The notes under the pieces were generated by a model. That model made no database searches and was not told the origin of the DNA. It worked only from the letters and a program-made list of their open reading frames with translations. A DNA stretch of 64,000 nucleotides from Hormiphora californensis (lineage: Eukaryota; Ctenophora; Tentaculata; Cydippida; Pleurobrachiidae): assembly GCA_020137815.1 (NCBI GenBank), contig CM035354.1:7187987-7251986 (forward strand). The letters are read 5' to 3'. Shown in pieces: positions 19,833 to 31,375 of this stretch. The translations under genes were made by a program, and so were the position numbers. Numbering within the stretch: the stretch's first letter is position 1; each line of letters opens with the position of its first letter.

Positions 19833-20343
19833 CGAGGAGGTGCATTTCAAATAGTCTAAATAGGTTTAATTTAATCAGATTTCAGCAGTTCTACCAAAAT
19901 AAGTGGGGATTTCACTTTATCTGTGACTATTCGGTCATTTTAATCTAGAATTGCAATATTGTATTGATACGGGACATGGTTCAGCGACCAGGAACTAAAC
20001 TGATGGTTGGAATAATTGCTTGAAACCTGGGAGACGTGCTGCCCAAAATTCAGACCTACATTAAATTAAATGTCGAAGTTCAACATAACATAACCTGCCG
20101 AAAATGTTTGTCTATACTCTATAACACCAGTTTCACTAAAAATCCTACTATTATAGAGAAATGTACAATAGCGATTAGTACCACAAGCAAGGGAGATGCA
20201 GGTGTAGAGGGGGTCCCCCTACAGCACTACAGCAGGATTATAGAGAAATGTATCGAGTTATACTTATAGTACCACAAGGGTACTCAACAAAGATGCAGGT
20301 GTAGAGGGGGGGCCTCTACAGCAGGATTTTTAGTGACACTGGG

Positions 20344-20452
20344 GGAGAAAGCTAAGCCAGTAGGGGAGCAAACTAAGCCAGTAGGGGAGCAAACTAAGCC
20401 AGTAGGAGAGCAAACTATGCCAGTAGGGGAGCAAACTAAGCCAGTAGGAGAC
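20344..20452. repeat. 21-bp minisatellite, five copies
   Basis: The unit AACTAAGCCAGTAGGGGAGCA is repeated with few changes. It gives an incidental repeated peptide in one frame, which I do not regard as a gene. Confidence 0.9.
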
Positions 20453-20534
20453 AGAACAATGTACACAAATCATTGGTATATTAGAATCGATTTGCGTGTG
20501 TGCAAGATTGCCGATATATACCGGCAGCAATCTT

Positions 20535-20536
<2 letters not shown>

Positions 20537-20609
<73 letters not shown>
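20537..20609. repeat. (GA)n microsatellite
   Basis: About 36 uninterrupted GA units. Confidence 0.95.
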
Positions 20610-20610
<1 letters not shown>

Positions 20611-21316
20611 AGAGAAAGAGGAGAGTAAAAAGTAGCTGATTGGAGATTTGATGGCAGGGAATTGTGTATCGAGGAATGTGCGAGCAGTAATGGATCAGCT
20701 GATATATCGATTGTGTGGCGGAGCGAGCAACTTATATTAATGGGCGGACATATGTGCACTTTCCACTGACAAATGATGGTGTATTGGTGTGTACCTACCA
20801 TACCATTAGCAGTATTAGAGAACGCAGAAAGAGAAGCTTAGTCACAGAGAGAGAGGTGAGAGAGAGGGAGAGAGAGGCAATGGCAGAGACAGAGATATGC
20901 CATATTATGCCTTTTTCATCTCCATCTTTACAAATTAAAATTTAAGTTAGCCCAGTTCTCAGAACTCCATAGCTGTACCAGGTACAGTGTACCCTCACTC
21001 TCACACATAGCTGAAGATATGGAACACGGCGTTCTCGAAAGCTTCTGTCAATTTATTTATTTAATCTACAAGCATCTAACTTCTTTACAATACGTGTGGT
21101 GAAGGATGAAAAGGTGAGAGAGGGTCGAACGTGAACAAGACACCATTCCCCAAGTCATACATTCAATATCACCGAATTCACCAAATGGGCAAGAAAAGTA
21201 AGATCTTATAAACGTGTTTAAAGTGAGAGAGAAAATCCCAGATTTTGATGAAACTTGGTCAGAATAATGTTTGGTGTCTAATTAGAAGTCAAAAAAATCA
21301 AATCCTAAATTTAGGA
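20610..21316. other. Unassigned non-coding stretch
   Basis: No exon, RNA gene or clear repeat was recognised apart from a GA-rich patch at 20846-20876. Confidence 0.5.
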
Positions 21317-21889
21317 TTTTTAGGTTTTTCGGCTTTTATGGGTTTCAGGAACGTCCTAGAACAAAATGAATAGAACCATCTTTCTCGGCGTGAAATTCTG
21401 CATCGATTATAGTGGTTACCTTTCTATGACGTAAGGTTCAGAAGTTATCGCGAAAAAACCCAAACGGGTACATGTGTTAGGGGCGGGTGCATGTTTTAGG
21501 CTAACGGGCGAACCTCTTGTCAGAACACCATGTTATAGGGTGTCAATCGACGCGTATTGATAAGGGGCTCATTTTGGTGAAAACCATTTTGATCTGCGAT
21601 GTCTGTGTAACGAATGAAACCTAAAAAAACCTTACTGAATGAAGCATACCCGTTTGGTTAAAACATGTGGTAACATCGTGTTCTGACAAGAGGTTCGCCC
21701 GTTAGCCTAAAACATGAACCCGCCCCTAACACATGTACCCGTTTGGGTTTTTTCGCGATAACTTCTGAACCTTACGTCATAGAAAGGTAACCACTATAAT
21801 CGATGCAGAATTTCACGCCGAGAAAGATGGTTCTATTCATTTTGTTCTAGGACGTTCCTGAAACCCATAAAAGCCAAAAAACCTAAAAA
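21317..21889. mobile_element. Second fold-back element, about 219-bp arms
   Basis: Left arm 21317-21535 (including AACCTCTTGTCAGAACAC) and right arm 21671-21889 are close reverse complements around a 135-bp spacer. Small differences occur (for example gcatgttttagg against its partner aacatgaa). There is no coding capacity of note. The right arm runs directly into a G-rich block at 21890. Confidence 0.85.
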
Positions 21890-22923
21890 AAGGGGGGGGC
21901 CGGGGGGTGCAGCCCAAAAAATAATCAACCATACCCTGGATTTTCAAAAGTGTTGATTTTTTTTGGTCGTTTTTGATCTTTTTTGACTTTTTTTGATCTT
22001 TTTTGATTTTTTTTTTTATCTTTTTTGACTTTTTTGATCGTTTTTGATTTTTTTTGAACTTTTTTGATCGTTTTTGATTTTTTTTGAACTTTTTTGTTCA
22101 ACATTAAACTTTTAAAAATCAAAAAATATCAAAAAAATTCAAAAAAATCAAAAACGATCAAAAAAAATCAAAAACGACCAAAAAAAATCATAAAACATTA
22201 AACATTTAAAAAATCAAAAACGATCAAAAAAATTCAAAAACGATCAAAAAAATTCAAAAAAATCAAAAACGATCAAAAACAAGAATTATTTGCATTATTT
22301 AACCATAATGCTGAGTTTCCCTGCCCCAGTCAGCTCATTGCATCATTCCTGATCACTTAACTGATATGTTTGACAAACGTTGCTGGCCCCCGATAGCGTG
22401 GGATAAGGCAGCGCTTTTCAAGTTTTATTTAAAATAAGTGATTTTTAAAAAAACAACAAAAAAAACGCAGAACAAATTTTTCAATTTCCAGTTTTTTCAT
22501 TCAAGACGCGCGGCCGATATAAAACAAATTTTGCCGCGCGTTACAGTTTATAGCCGCGCACGCCTCATAAATTTTCAATAGTTTGTGGGCGTGCATGTTA
22601 CTCCGCAAACTTCAAATCGCGCGCGCCGCACGGTTGCCCCTCGCAACGAAAGTGTGACCAAAATGGTCCCTCTACCGATTAGTTAGTATACCAAAATGTC
22701 GTTTTCGAATTCTAACCCTGCTATGCCTTTTTACAAAGTAAAAAGGCATCCGGGTGGATGCCTTCGGCATCCACCCGGGCAGGGAAAAAATCAAAAACGA
22801 CCAAAAAAATCAAAAACGACCAAAAAAAATCAAAGAAATTTCAACCAAAAAAAACCAACCATACCCTGGCTTTCGGAAAAAGTTTGATTTTTTTTGGGGC
22901 TGCACCCCCCCCCCCCCCCCCCC
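21890..22923. mobile_element. AT-rich element bounded by G-run/C-run inverted ends
   Basis: The left end (GGGGGGTGCAGCCCAAAAAA, about 21903) and right end (TTTTTTTTGGGGCTGCACCC, about 22888-22908) are inverted copies. The phrase CAACCATACCCTGG occurs near both ends (about 21927 and 22855). The interior from 21946 to 22280 is simple sequence built of GATCAAAAACGATC-type words in both orientations. A separate hairpin-bearing element lies at 22281-22790. No gene is seen. Confidence 0.5.
22281..22790 (+). mobile_element. Double-hairpin element, copy 1
   Basis: Starts AAGAATTATT and ends GGGCAGGGAAAAAA. Near its right end are two perfect adjacent hairpins: ATGCCTTTTTAC-aaa-GTAAAAAGGCAT (22723-22749) and CCGGGTGGATGCC-ttc-GGCATCCACCCGG (22750-22778). 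TTTCCCTGCCC near the left end (about 22317) is the reverse complement of GGGCAGGGAAA at the right end. A shorter relative lies at 57999-58316. There is no coding capacity, so it is non-autonomous. Confidence 0.75.
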
Positions 22924-23473
22924 AAAACAAACAATTTAGCAGGAAAAAGTTCTATGCAATATGCCAATTTTTGGGGCCCCCTTTATTAAATCGCCGAAAA
23001 CTTTACAGCAAAAAGAAACCCCAAAAAAAAACCAATAAGATTTTTTAAAAAAAATTAAAAAACAAAAAAAAAAAAAAAAAAAAAAATTTTTAAAAAAAGG
23101 GTTTTTTTATTTAAAAAAAAGGGGTTTTTAAAAAAACCCCCCAAAAAAAAAAAAAATTTATTTTTCAAAGGGGCCCCGTCATAAAACCCCCAATTTTTAA
23201 AAAAAATTTTTCCCCCCCCAAAAAACCCAAAAATTTTTTCCCCTTTTAAACAAAGGCCGAATTTCCCCCAAAAAATTTTTCCAAAAAGGTTTTTTTTTGT
23301 CCCCAGAAAAAACCAAAACCGCCAAAAACCCCCTTTTTTTAAAAAAAACACCCCGGGGGTTCGGAAATTTTTTTGGGGGGGAAAAAAAAAAAAAAAAAAA
23401 AAAAAATTTTTTTGACCCCCCGAATTTTTTCCCCCAAAAAAACCCACCCCCCCCAAAAAAATTTTTTTTCCCC

Positions 23474-23512
<39 letters not shown>

Positions 23513-24445
23513 CCCAAAAAAAAAAAACAAAAAAAAAAAAAAAAAAACCCCAAAAAAACCAAACCAAAAAAAAAAAAAAAAAAACAAAAAAAAAAAAAAA
23601 AAAAAACCCAAAAAACCCCCAAAAAAAAAAAAAACAAAAATTTTCCCCCCCCCCCCCTTTTTTTTTTAAAAAAAAAAATTTTTTTCCCCCCACCCCCCCC
23701 CCCCCCTTTTTTTTTTCGCCTCCCCGGGGGCCCCAAAAAATGGGCCCTGGGCCCTTTTTATTTTTAAACTTAAAATTTTTAAACCTTTTTGCAAACTTTT
23801 TAAAAATTTTTAAAAAATTTTTTCTTTTAAAATTTTTTTCCCTAAAAAATTTTTTTTTAAAAATTTTTTTCCAAAAATTTTATTTTTTTCCCCCAAACGG
23901 CCCTTTTTTTTTTAAAAATTTAAAAAATTTTTTTCCCTTTCCCCCCTTCCGCTCTTTTCCCCCCCCCCCCTTTTTTTCCCCCCTTTTTTTTCCCCCTTTT
24001 TTTTTGGGGGGTTTTTTTTTTGGGGGGGGGGCCCCTTTTTTGGGGTTTTTTTGTTCCTTTTTCCCCTTTCCCTTTTTTCCCCCTTTTCCCTTGGGCCCCC
24101 GGCCCCCCCTTTTAAACGGGGCCCCGGGGGGGAACCCGGGGGGGGTTTTTTTTTCCCCCTTTTCCTCTTTTCTTTTTTCCCCCTTTTTTTGGGTTTTTTT
24201 TTTTTTTTTAAACCCCCACCTTTGGGGGAGTTTTTGTTTTTAAAATTTTTTCAATTTTTTTTTTTTCCATAAACCCCCAATCCCAAAATTTTAAATTTTC
24301 CCCCCCCCGGATTTTTTTTTCCCCCGGCTTTTCCCCCCTTTCCCCCCCCTTTTCTTCCCCATCTTTTTTCTCTTCTTCTGCAACGGCTCTCCCTTTCCCG
24401 AAAAATATTCTCAATTTTCCCTTCTTTAACCCAATTTTTCAATTG
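22906..24445. other. Homopolymer-only block, probable sequencing artefact
   Basis: From the long C run at about 22906 the sequence degrades. From about 23040 to 24445 it is made almost only of homopolymer runs (A and C dominate to 23700, then T, C and G). Long apparent frames here (23055-24243) are translations of these runs and are not genes. Ordinary sequence resumes near 24445. Confidence 0.85.
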
Positions 24446-25028
24446 TTTAAACTTTTTAATTCTGGTTTGTCATGGGGGCCGTATAAGGTTTGGCAATGGT
24501 TTTAAGGATTTCCTAAGAAGTGATTAATTATGTGCAATAAGGGAAGGATTTAGGTATTTTTAATTTTGTTTTTGGCAAATATTAAGGATTGCAAATTATG
24601 AAATTTTTGCGTTATTTCTTTGTATTTTCTTATTCTGAGAGCTTTTTAAAAATTCACTCTTTTTGTTTTAAAATTTGATTGGCCTCATTGGTCTCCCCCC
24701 CTTTCTCCCACGCTTCCTCTCTACTCCCCTTTTCCCCCCCCCTCTTCTTTTCCCCTCCCCCCGCTTTGCCGAGCCCCGTACCCCCTTTATATCCTCGGGA
24801 AAAAGTTCAAATAATCCTCTCCTCTCCCCCCCTTCCTCTTTCCTCTCTCTTCCTCTCTTCCTTCTTTCTCCTCTCTCTCCTCTCTCTCTCTCCCTCACGA
24901 TGGCGGACAGCAACACTGTCACGGGCCACACATTTCACACACAGAGCATTGTGTTTTTTTGTCGTTACAACAGCAACAACAGACAATATACTGAACTCTA
25001 TTTAGAGTCCGAGACTCTCTCACTCTAG
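24446..25028. other. Non-coding stretch before the acidic exon
   Basis: A pyrimidine-rich block occupies 24690-24900. The short ATG frame at 24900-25028 (starting MADSNTVTG) has no recognisable domain and I do not call it. The block ends in a good acceptor (CTCTCTCACTCTAG) at 25015-25028. Confidence 0.5.
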
Positions 25029-25858
25029 ATCCTTTTGTCCCCGTCACTTCCTGGAGTATATATTTAGCACTCTCACGCTCACTAGCTCCCACACAAAGTG
25101 TCCCATTTTCCCGACCTATATCATGTTTTTGAGTTGTCTAAAGGAGCAGCAGGAGAACGGTGGTGGTGATCACTCCTGCTCTCATCTTGTTAAGAGGATC
25201 CTAGCCAGACAACGTCGTGGAAGGATTGGTGAGGATGATGATAATGAGGAGGAGACGGCAGTGGTCCCTGTAAGATCCGAGTATTATGGAGTAGAACAGA
25301 ATGGAGAGCTTATCTCTACAACTGGTGGGAAGAGTACAGTTCCCGTTCCCTCCAGGTTGTTAGATCTGGTTTATGGCGAGAATCAGGCACCGGCCGTTCC
25401 TCTCATCTCTGATAAACGGAAAACTCTCCTCCCCGCACTGAGTTTAGATTCACTGGGCAGCACCGAGGGAGCAACAGTTCCCAGACGGGACTCCACTGAT
25501 ACCCGGGTGCTGAGAGAGTTCTCTGGAGAGTTGGAGGAGGAGGATGAATTCATGTCATCTTCTGATGATGACACGATTGAGGAGGAGGAGGGACCGGAAG
25601 AGGATGAGGTTGTAACTCCCACATCGTCTGATTCTGAGGTCGTGCCCGCAGCTAACTCTGTCTCGGAGATTGTCAGGAGTTTGGAGGCATATGGGTTTCT
25701 CCATAAGATAGATGAGGAGGAGGATGTTGAAAGTGGGTTGGACGAGGACACGGCATCGACCATCAGCTCAGCTTCCGCCAATGGAGTGAGCGTATTTTGG
25801 GGAAGAAACGAGATCGAGAGATCGACATCACTTAACAGCAATGATCGGTTGAAATGGG
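25029..25858 (+). CDS. Acidic Ser/Glu-rich exon, possibly SHANK linker
   Basis: An open exon from a pyrimidine-rich acceptor (AG at 25027-25028) to a strong donor GGG|GTAAGT at 25859. It encodes up to 276 residues, or 245 if translation starts at the ATG at 25123. The protein is acidic with Asp/Glu runs (EEEEGPEEDE), Ser clusters (FMSSSDDD) and a helix-like SEIVRSLEAYGFLHK; no catalytic domain is visible. It lies on the SHANK strand between the ankyrin and PDZ exons. It ends in phase 1, while the next confirmed SHANK exon (29113) begins in phase 0, so at least one exon would be missing between them. Alternatives are the first exon of another gene or an alternative SHANK exon. Membership is inference. 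Confidence 0.45.
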
Positions 25859-28113
25859 GTAAGTGCAGATATTTTATAGCCACAGGGGGGGGGGCGTTGA
25901 GGGGGTGATATGGTTTTTTGGGGTGAGATATTTGTTAGCTGTGTGAAAGAGTGAAAGGGAGAGGGATCAGAGTGAGAGAGAGAGAGAGAGCATGCATGTA
26001 TGCCATTACAGTCGATTGTCGATAATGTTTGTGAAATTTAACTGCTACGGGAATAGAAGGCAACTAGGTATGTGCATCTGCAACGCCCACAATAACAACC
26101 AATGGCGAGGAAATTAGGATGATGGAGTAATTAGTCAGTGCTACTTCAACCGGCAACGTGGACCCAGCATGGTGCACAGCTTCTACCACCATTCTTCCAA
26201 GAGGGCGGTACACCTGCTACCTAAATTAACAGCCGCCTAACATCTCACATATCACTCAGCTCGGCCACGAGGAGTATCGTGTTGCCCCCATACCATTATT
26301 CACTGCCTCTCAGCTCTCCACTGATCTCACACATGTTTTATCTTTTGTTATTGTGACCAGCTCTCCTCACTAGAGATGTCTTCTCTACAGCTCCGATGTT
26401 TTATTATCATACGTCCTCTTTTATTCGTCCTCTTTTATTCGTTTCATATTCTTCTCTCTCATATTCTTTTTTGTCTCATGTTCTTCCCTCCAATCTCTTT
26501 TTATCACGCCGTCGTGTTCTAATCTGTCCTCTGTGTTTTCTGTTCCTACTTCCTTGTTTAATCAGTCACTTGATTTCGCCTGCTCAGATTTGTGGCACCT
26601 TCTTTGCAAATGCGCTATATTATCGCCGGCCAGTGTGATATAATAAGGGCATCATGGCTGTCTAACATCCAGGATTCATTATGCAGTGTTTCAAAAACAT
26701 ATTTCATTTGTCTTCACACAATTTTTCCACCCCTTCTCCCAGGAGCAAGTGTCTCCATGTTTCCAGTCGCTAGAATAATTTCAGTTTTCACGTAGAAGGT
26801 GCAACTTAGATCTTAGAAGGAACACTATCTACCTTCAAGATATAATGATATTACTTTTTGAACGACACAATTAGGACGTATTGGTAAAATTGGTGCACTC
26901 TTGAAGGTGTCATTTTCTCCCGCAGATCCATACAATCTACCTCAATAGATGCTGCAGCTGTTGAACGGAATTGCAGTAACATGCTAGCTAATAATACTAC
27001 CAATCATGATTGCCACTTCAAGATTCTGTCAATTGTTCTTCCTCTCTTCCCCCTCTCAAATTTTCCCTTTTGGGTCTTTCTCTCCGGCCTTCTCTCTCTC
27101 ATTCCCCCTTAATTTCTCTTTTTTTTTTGTTATTCTCCTACCTTCCCTATCTTATTCTTTCATGTTTTCTGTGTTTTCATTTGGTGAGGCTGGCTCAATA
27201 CAAGTTAAAGGATAACAGCACGGAAAAACAGGGAGGATAAAACTCTTGACCTAAACATGATAAAACAAGGTTTGTAGGGCCCCCAAACTTTTGTATATTA
27301 TGGTTTACTGCATGAAATACGTCATATTTCAGTAAAAGGAAACCAACTGGGGTGTTTTTTGGGTTTTGGGTGGGAAGTGTTTTGTTTCATTTGTGTTAGC
27401 GAGTGTTTTGCATTGCTTGATGTATGAGCATGAAGTAGTTACTATATTTCATGCTCATTCACTCAATTACCAGATTGATTTTCACTAGTTCAAATGTATT
27501 ATATTTTAGTGTCTTTAAATTTGTTATTTTTTAGCTGTAGCTATGATAGTCAATGGCCTCCGTCACTAGGTTGGTGTCTAACGCAGTGTAGTTTAGTGTT
27601 TAAACTCTCCTTAGTCAGTTCTCTGTATCTAGCTACGTTCACGGAGTATCCCGGGCAATTAAGGCCCCAAATTTCTCTCAATTTCCGGGAAATGCATATA
27701 TCCTTTTTGGTGTTGATGTTGTTGACAGAACTCAGCTCGCTTTATAATAGATTCTAGAGAGAGGGTTAGATCATCAGGGTTTTTTTTCGGCGGCCATCTC
27801 AAAAGTATTTTGGAAAAAGTATTTGGAAAATATCTCAACTCCTGGCCTCTATTTGATGTATTCTCTCCTTTTCTCTCTCGAGGCTGGAATATTTGAATAA
27901 AGGTCAAAGCTGGGGATGCAGTGATTCTATCTAATTGCAGGGCGGGGAGGGGGCACTCTGCATGCTACCCTTCTATCAAGGGAACCCCAAAAAAAACACA
28001 AAAGAGGAAGAAGGGGCGGGAGGAGGAGAGAAAAGGAAAGGAGAGAGATAGATATGAGCGGGGGATATCAAAATTGACTTTTTTATCTCCTCTTCTTCTC
28101 TTCTCTCTCTCTC

Positions 28114-28170
<57 letters not shown>

Positions 28171-28171
28171 A

Positions 28172-28211
<40 letters not shown>

Positions 28212-28840
28212 CTCTTTCCCTCCATCCCTCCCTCAGGACCCTAGGTTCATTGTCATCATAATCAAAACTTTCTTCTCTGTGCATGACTTCGCTATTTTTT
28301 CCTGGTGGCCGTGTCACTGATCCTCTTGCTGAGCCCTCTATCTAATCTGAGTGACTGTGACCCTCTCATTGCCATCGCCCCCCTCCCTCATGTCACTGCC
28401 TCCGCCCCCCCCCTCTCTGTGTCACTGCCCCTCTCTCTCTGTGTTTATCACTGTGAGCCTCTCTGTATGTTCATTATTATCTGAATTGTGTTAGTAATAT
28501 GATACGGAACGTGCACAGTTAAACTCTCACACTGAGAGAGAGAGAGAGACCAGAGAGAGGGAGAGAGATCTGAGGGGTCCCGCGGCTGCGACGTTTAGTA
28601 TTACAAGTCCCCTCTCTTGCTATGACATTTTTGCTGTTCGAGCTCCCGACCGTAGAGCTTCGAGAATAATCTTTGTATTGCGAAATTTTGTGATCATGTA
28701 TATTTACATCTCTTTTGCTTGACGCTTGTGATCGTTATTTCTTTGCTCCATTTCAAATTTGAATTTAATGAGCTTGAGAGGTACTGCAACTACCTAGAAT
28801 TACCTAGAATTACCTAGAATTACCTACTCTATTACACGGG
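25859..28840. other. Intron-like stretch, no confirmed exon
   Basis: Searched on both strands. Acceptor-like sites exist (for example TTCTCCCGCAG at 26925-26935), but following frames close quickly. Long CT tracts occupy 28088-28230, and an 11-bp tandem repeat (ACCTAGAATTA) lies at 28790-28826. SHANK SH3-type coding was not found here or elsewhere. Confidence 0.5.
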
Positions 28841-29072
28841 GGATTACGGGGGCTCGAATAGATCGCCCGTATAGATCGCCCGTACCAGTCGCCCGTACAT
28901 TTGCTTTGCGCATTACGTTTCATCGCACTTTCACCACGAATAAGGTACATGCGCGTTACGCGCATGTGTTTTGTTGTGGTGAAAGTGTGGTGAAACGTAA
29001 TGCGCAAAGCAAATGTACGGGCGACTGGTACGGGCGACTGGTACGGGCGTCTCATCCGGGCCCCCGTAATCC
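28841..29072. mobile_element. MITE with about 100-bp inverted repeats
   Basis: The ends are GGATTACGGGGGCTCG and CGGGCCCCCGTAATCC. The arms (28841-28938 and 28976-29072) are imperfect reverse complements containing repeated CGCCCGTA/TACGGGCG words. It lies only 40 bp upstream of the SHANK exon at 29113. No coding capacity. Confidence 0.8.
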
Positions 29073-29112
29073 GCTGCCTTAGTTACTAGTAAGCTACTGA
29101 AACACACACAAG

Positions 29113-31309
29113 ATGGGTCTGGGAAAGAAGAAGAAGAAGGCTGGAAAGGAGGTCGAGGGACCAACTATGAAACCAGAACCTAAATCTCCATTAGAGATTA
29201 TCGGTAAGAGATCATCTCTCTCACAATATATTTGAGATGAATATTTCACAGAATTTTGCATTCACTAAAACAACAATTGCACATGCAACGCAAGTATTCT
29301 AACATTATACTGGCAATAACAATTGCAAATGCAACGCAAGTATTCTAACATTACTGGCAATAACAATTGCACATGCAACGCAAGTATTCTACCATTACTG
29401 GCTATATACTCAGCTTCACGGAAGGGCAAATTGATGTCACACAAGTCAGAACCACATGTCAAACATGTGTGAAGTGTGGAATACACACACAACAAATGCT
29501 AAGCTAATAGAATGGAATAGACTGGAACATGGAAAATTCCCAAGAGGCAGAAATGGAGAAAATGGGAGACATGGAGAGAGAAAGGGGAGCTTTTGTTTGT
29601 GTAGTGACAATTTCAGAACCTAATTACGTACAAACATGCACGAAACCGTTAGCTAAACAGTTATAAAAAAGAGAGAGGGGGAGCTCTCTCCCGGGAGAGA
29701 GACAAAGGGACAGAGAGAGCAGTCAACAACAGAAACACAAATACCCCTCTCATTGTTATTAGAAACCACAAGGAGAGCTGCGGTTATAATAATGGTTGAT
29801 CATGAGTCTCTGATCCACAGCTAGTAAACAGTGATAAACATTAGCCCACACACCCATACATTATCTGACCAAATCTGGAGAGAGTTATATGTGCAACCTG
29901 AAAGATGATCTGTCTAAGTATCATTATTCCTCGAACTAAACATGACATTAAATCATTCCTTATCATTCATGATGCTGTCACCTTACCCCAATCTCGACCA
30001 ACCCAAAACCAGTTTTACAATTTACTCAAATTCAAGAATCAGACCCTAAAATTATATAATCTGACGTTTCCCCGTGTTCCTCAGAGCCCTTCAGTGCAAC
30101 TCCCTCCTTTACACCCCGGCGAAAGGAACCAGTTGTATCACCCAACACCAACAGTCGCCATGGTGACACTAACGGTCGTTCCGAGACTGGGAGCGTGGTG
30201 AGTGCAGATGGTTCCATAATCAGCTCAACTGCAACTGGAACATCTACCGGAGCAGCAACAGCTGCTGTTCCGGGACTGTTCCCCGTGGAACACCGGTCAC
30301 TCAGCACCAGTGGGAGTAGTACAACGTCGTCATCAGCCGCGAGCTACCCTCCCGGTGGGTTTCAGTGTGTGATTAGATGTTTTAAATGTGTGATCTGTGT
30401 GATACTATAGCTACACTCATGTGTGATATCAATTTGTGAGTGTGATGCTAACCGGGTGTTGGTGTGATCAGTGCGATGAACTGTGTTTTTGTGATCGTGA
30501 CTTGCCTGTGGAATGTTTGATTTATGTAAGATCATGACATTACAAAAGGGATTAGATCAGAGCTAGAGGTGTGATTTTATACTTTATAGGGAACTTGAAC
30601 TTCTATTGTCACATTTAGTAGGGAGTGAAGTGAGTGTGTTATGTAGGTTCCTAATAGTATTAGTAGTAACACATGTAGGCTACCTGTAGGCTACGTGGGT
30701 TACAATTCAGGGGCCTGTAGCTTTGCGGAGTGAAGTAAGTGTGTTCGTAATATAATAAACATGTAAGCTATAATTGGAGAGGGATGCCGCTCTGAGGTTT
30801 GTCTGATGGTGTGACACGCTAAGCTGCCTATGCTCTGTGGAAATGTGTGTACGTTTGTTTGTTTTATGATCCTCAGCACAGATCAATTTGGTTGACCTCT
30901 TCAGTTTGTTTACCAAGCTGAGTTCACATTATTATTTCCGTGTTCAGTTTCTAGTTTTGGTGGCTAGTGATCCCCTTTTGTTTATGTTTCTAGAAACTGC
31001 ATATCTTCAGCAATTGATTGGACAGGAAAATAATTCCAAACAATGTGAGATTTCCATAAAACTGCTCCTTAGTCCTTTCCATTTGTTTGTTTGTCTGTCC
31101 ATTTGTTTGCCTGTTTGTTTGCCTATTTGTCGTTTGTATGTTTGTCAGTTCTGTTTGTTTTTCTGTTTATCAGTATAGTTCATTTGTCTTTTATTTGTCG
31201 TTTGTCTGTTTGTCAGTACAGTGGTGTATTCTACAATATGTCTGATGAGGAGGGGGCCGGGATGGTTGGGTGTGATTGTGTTACTGTAATGTGTTCCCCC
31301 CTGATCGAT

Positions 31310-31375
<66 letters not shown>

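Larger units (their letters stand above)
19445..20280. other. Repeat-rich spacer with tRNA-like unit
   Basis: Contains a 33-bp unit repeated three times (19655-19753, core TAGTTTCACTTTCACT), a tRNA-like pol III unit on the minus strand (19755-19832), and an imperfect direct duplication with 'gatgcaggtgtagaggggg' near 20195 and 20291. No protein gene is supported. Confidence 0.6.

Noticed and set aside
20333-20635. Open frame with repeated KPVGEQT heptads and an Arg/Glu tail
   Set aside because: It is the translation of a 21-bp minisatellite plus a (GA)n microsatellite.
21946-22280. Regularly spaced GATCAAAAACGATC words, considered as a CRISPR array
   Set aside because: The unit is short simple sequence in both orientations without unique spacers, and the genome is eukaryotic.
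23055-24243. Several long open frames (up to about 210 codons) of Phe/Lys/Pro runs
   Set aside because: They are translations of homopolymer runs in a block that is almost surely a sequencing artefact.
24668-25028. Plus-strand Pro/Ser/Leu-rich frames before the acidic exon
   Set aside because: Low-complexity pyrimidine sequence with no domain; better explained as intron leading to the acceptor at 25028.
27921-28317. Open frames on both strands rich in Leu/Ser or Arg/Glu (including a minus-strand DYDDNEP word)
   Set aside because: Most of the length is (CT)n/(GA)n microsatellite; no partner exon or phase-compatible splice site was found.
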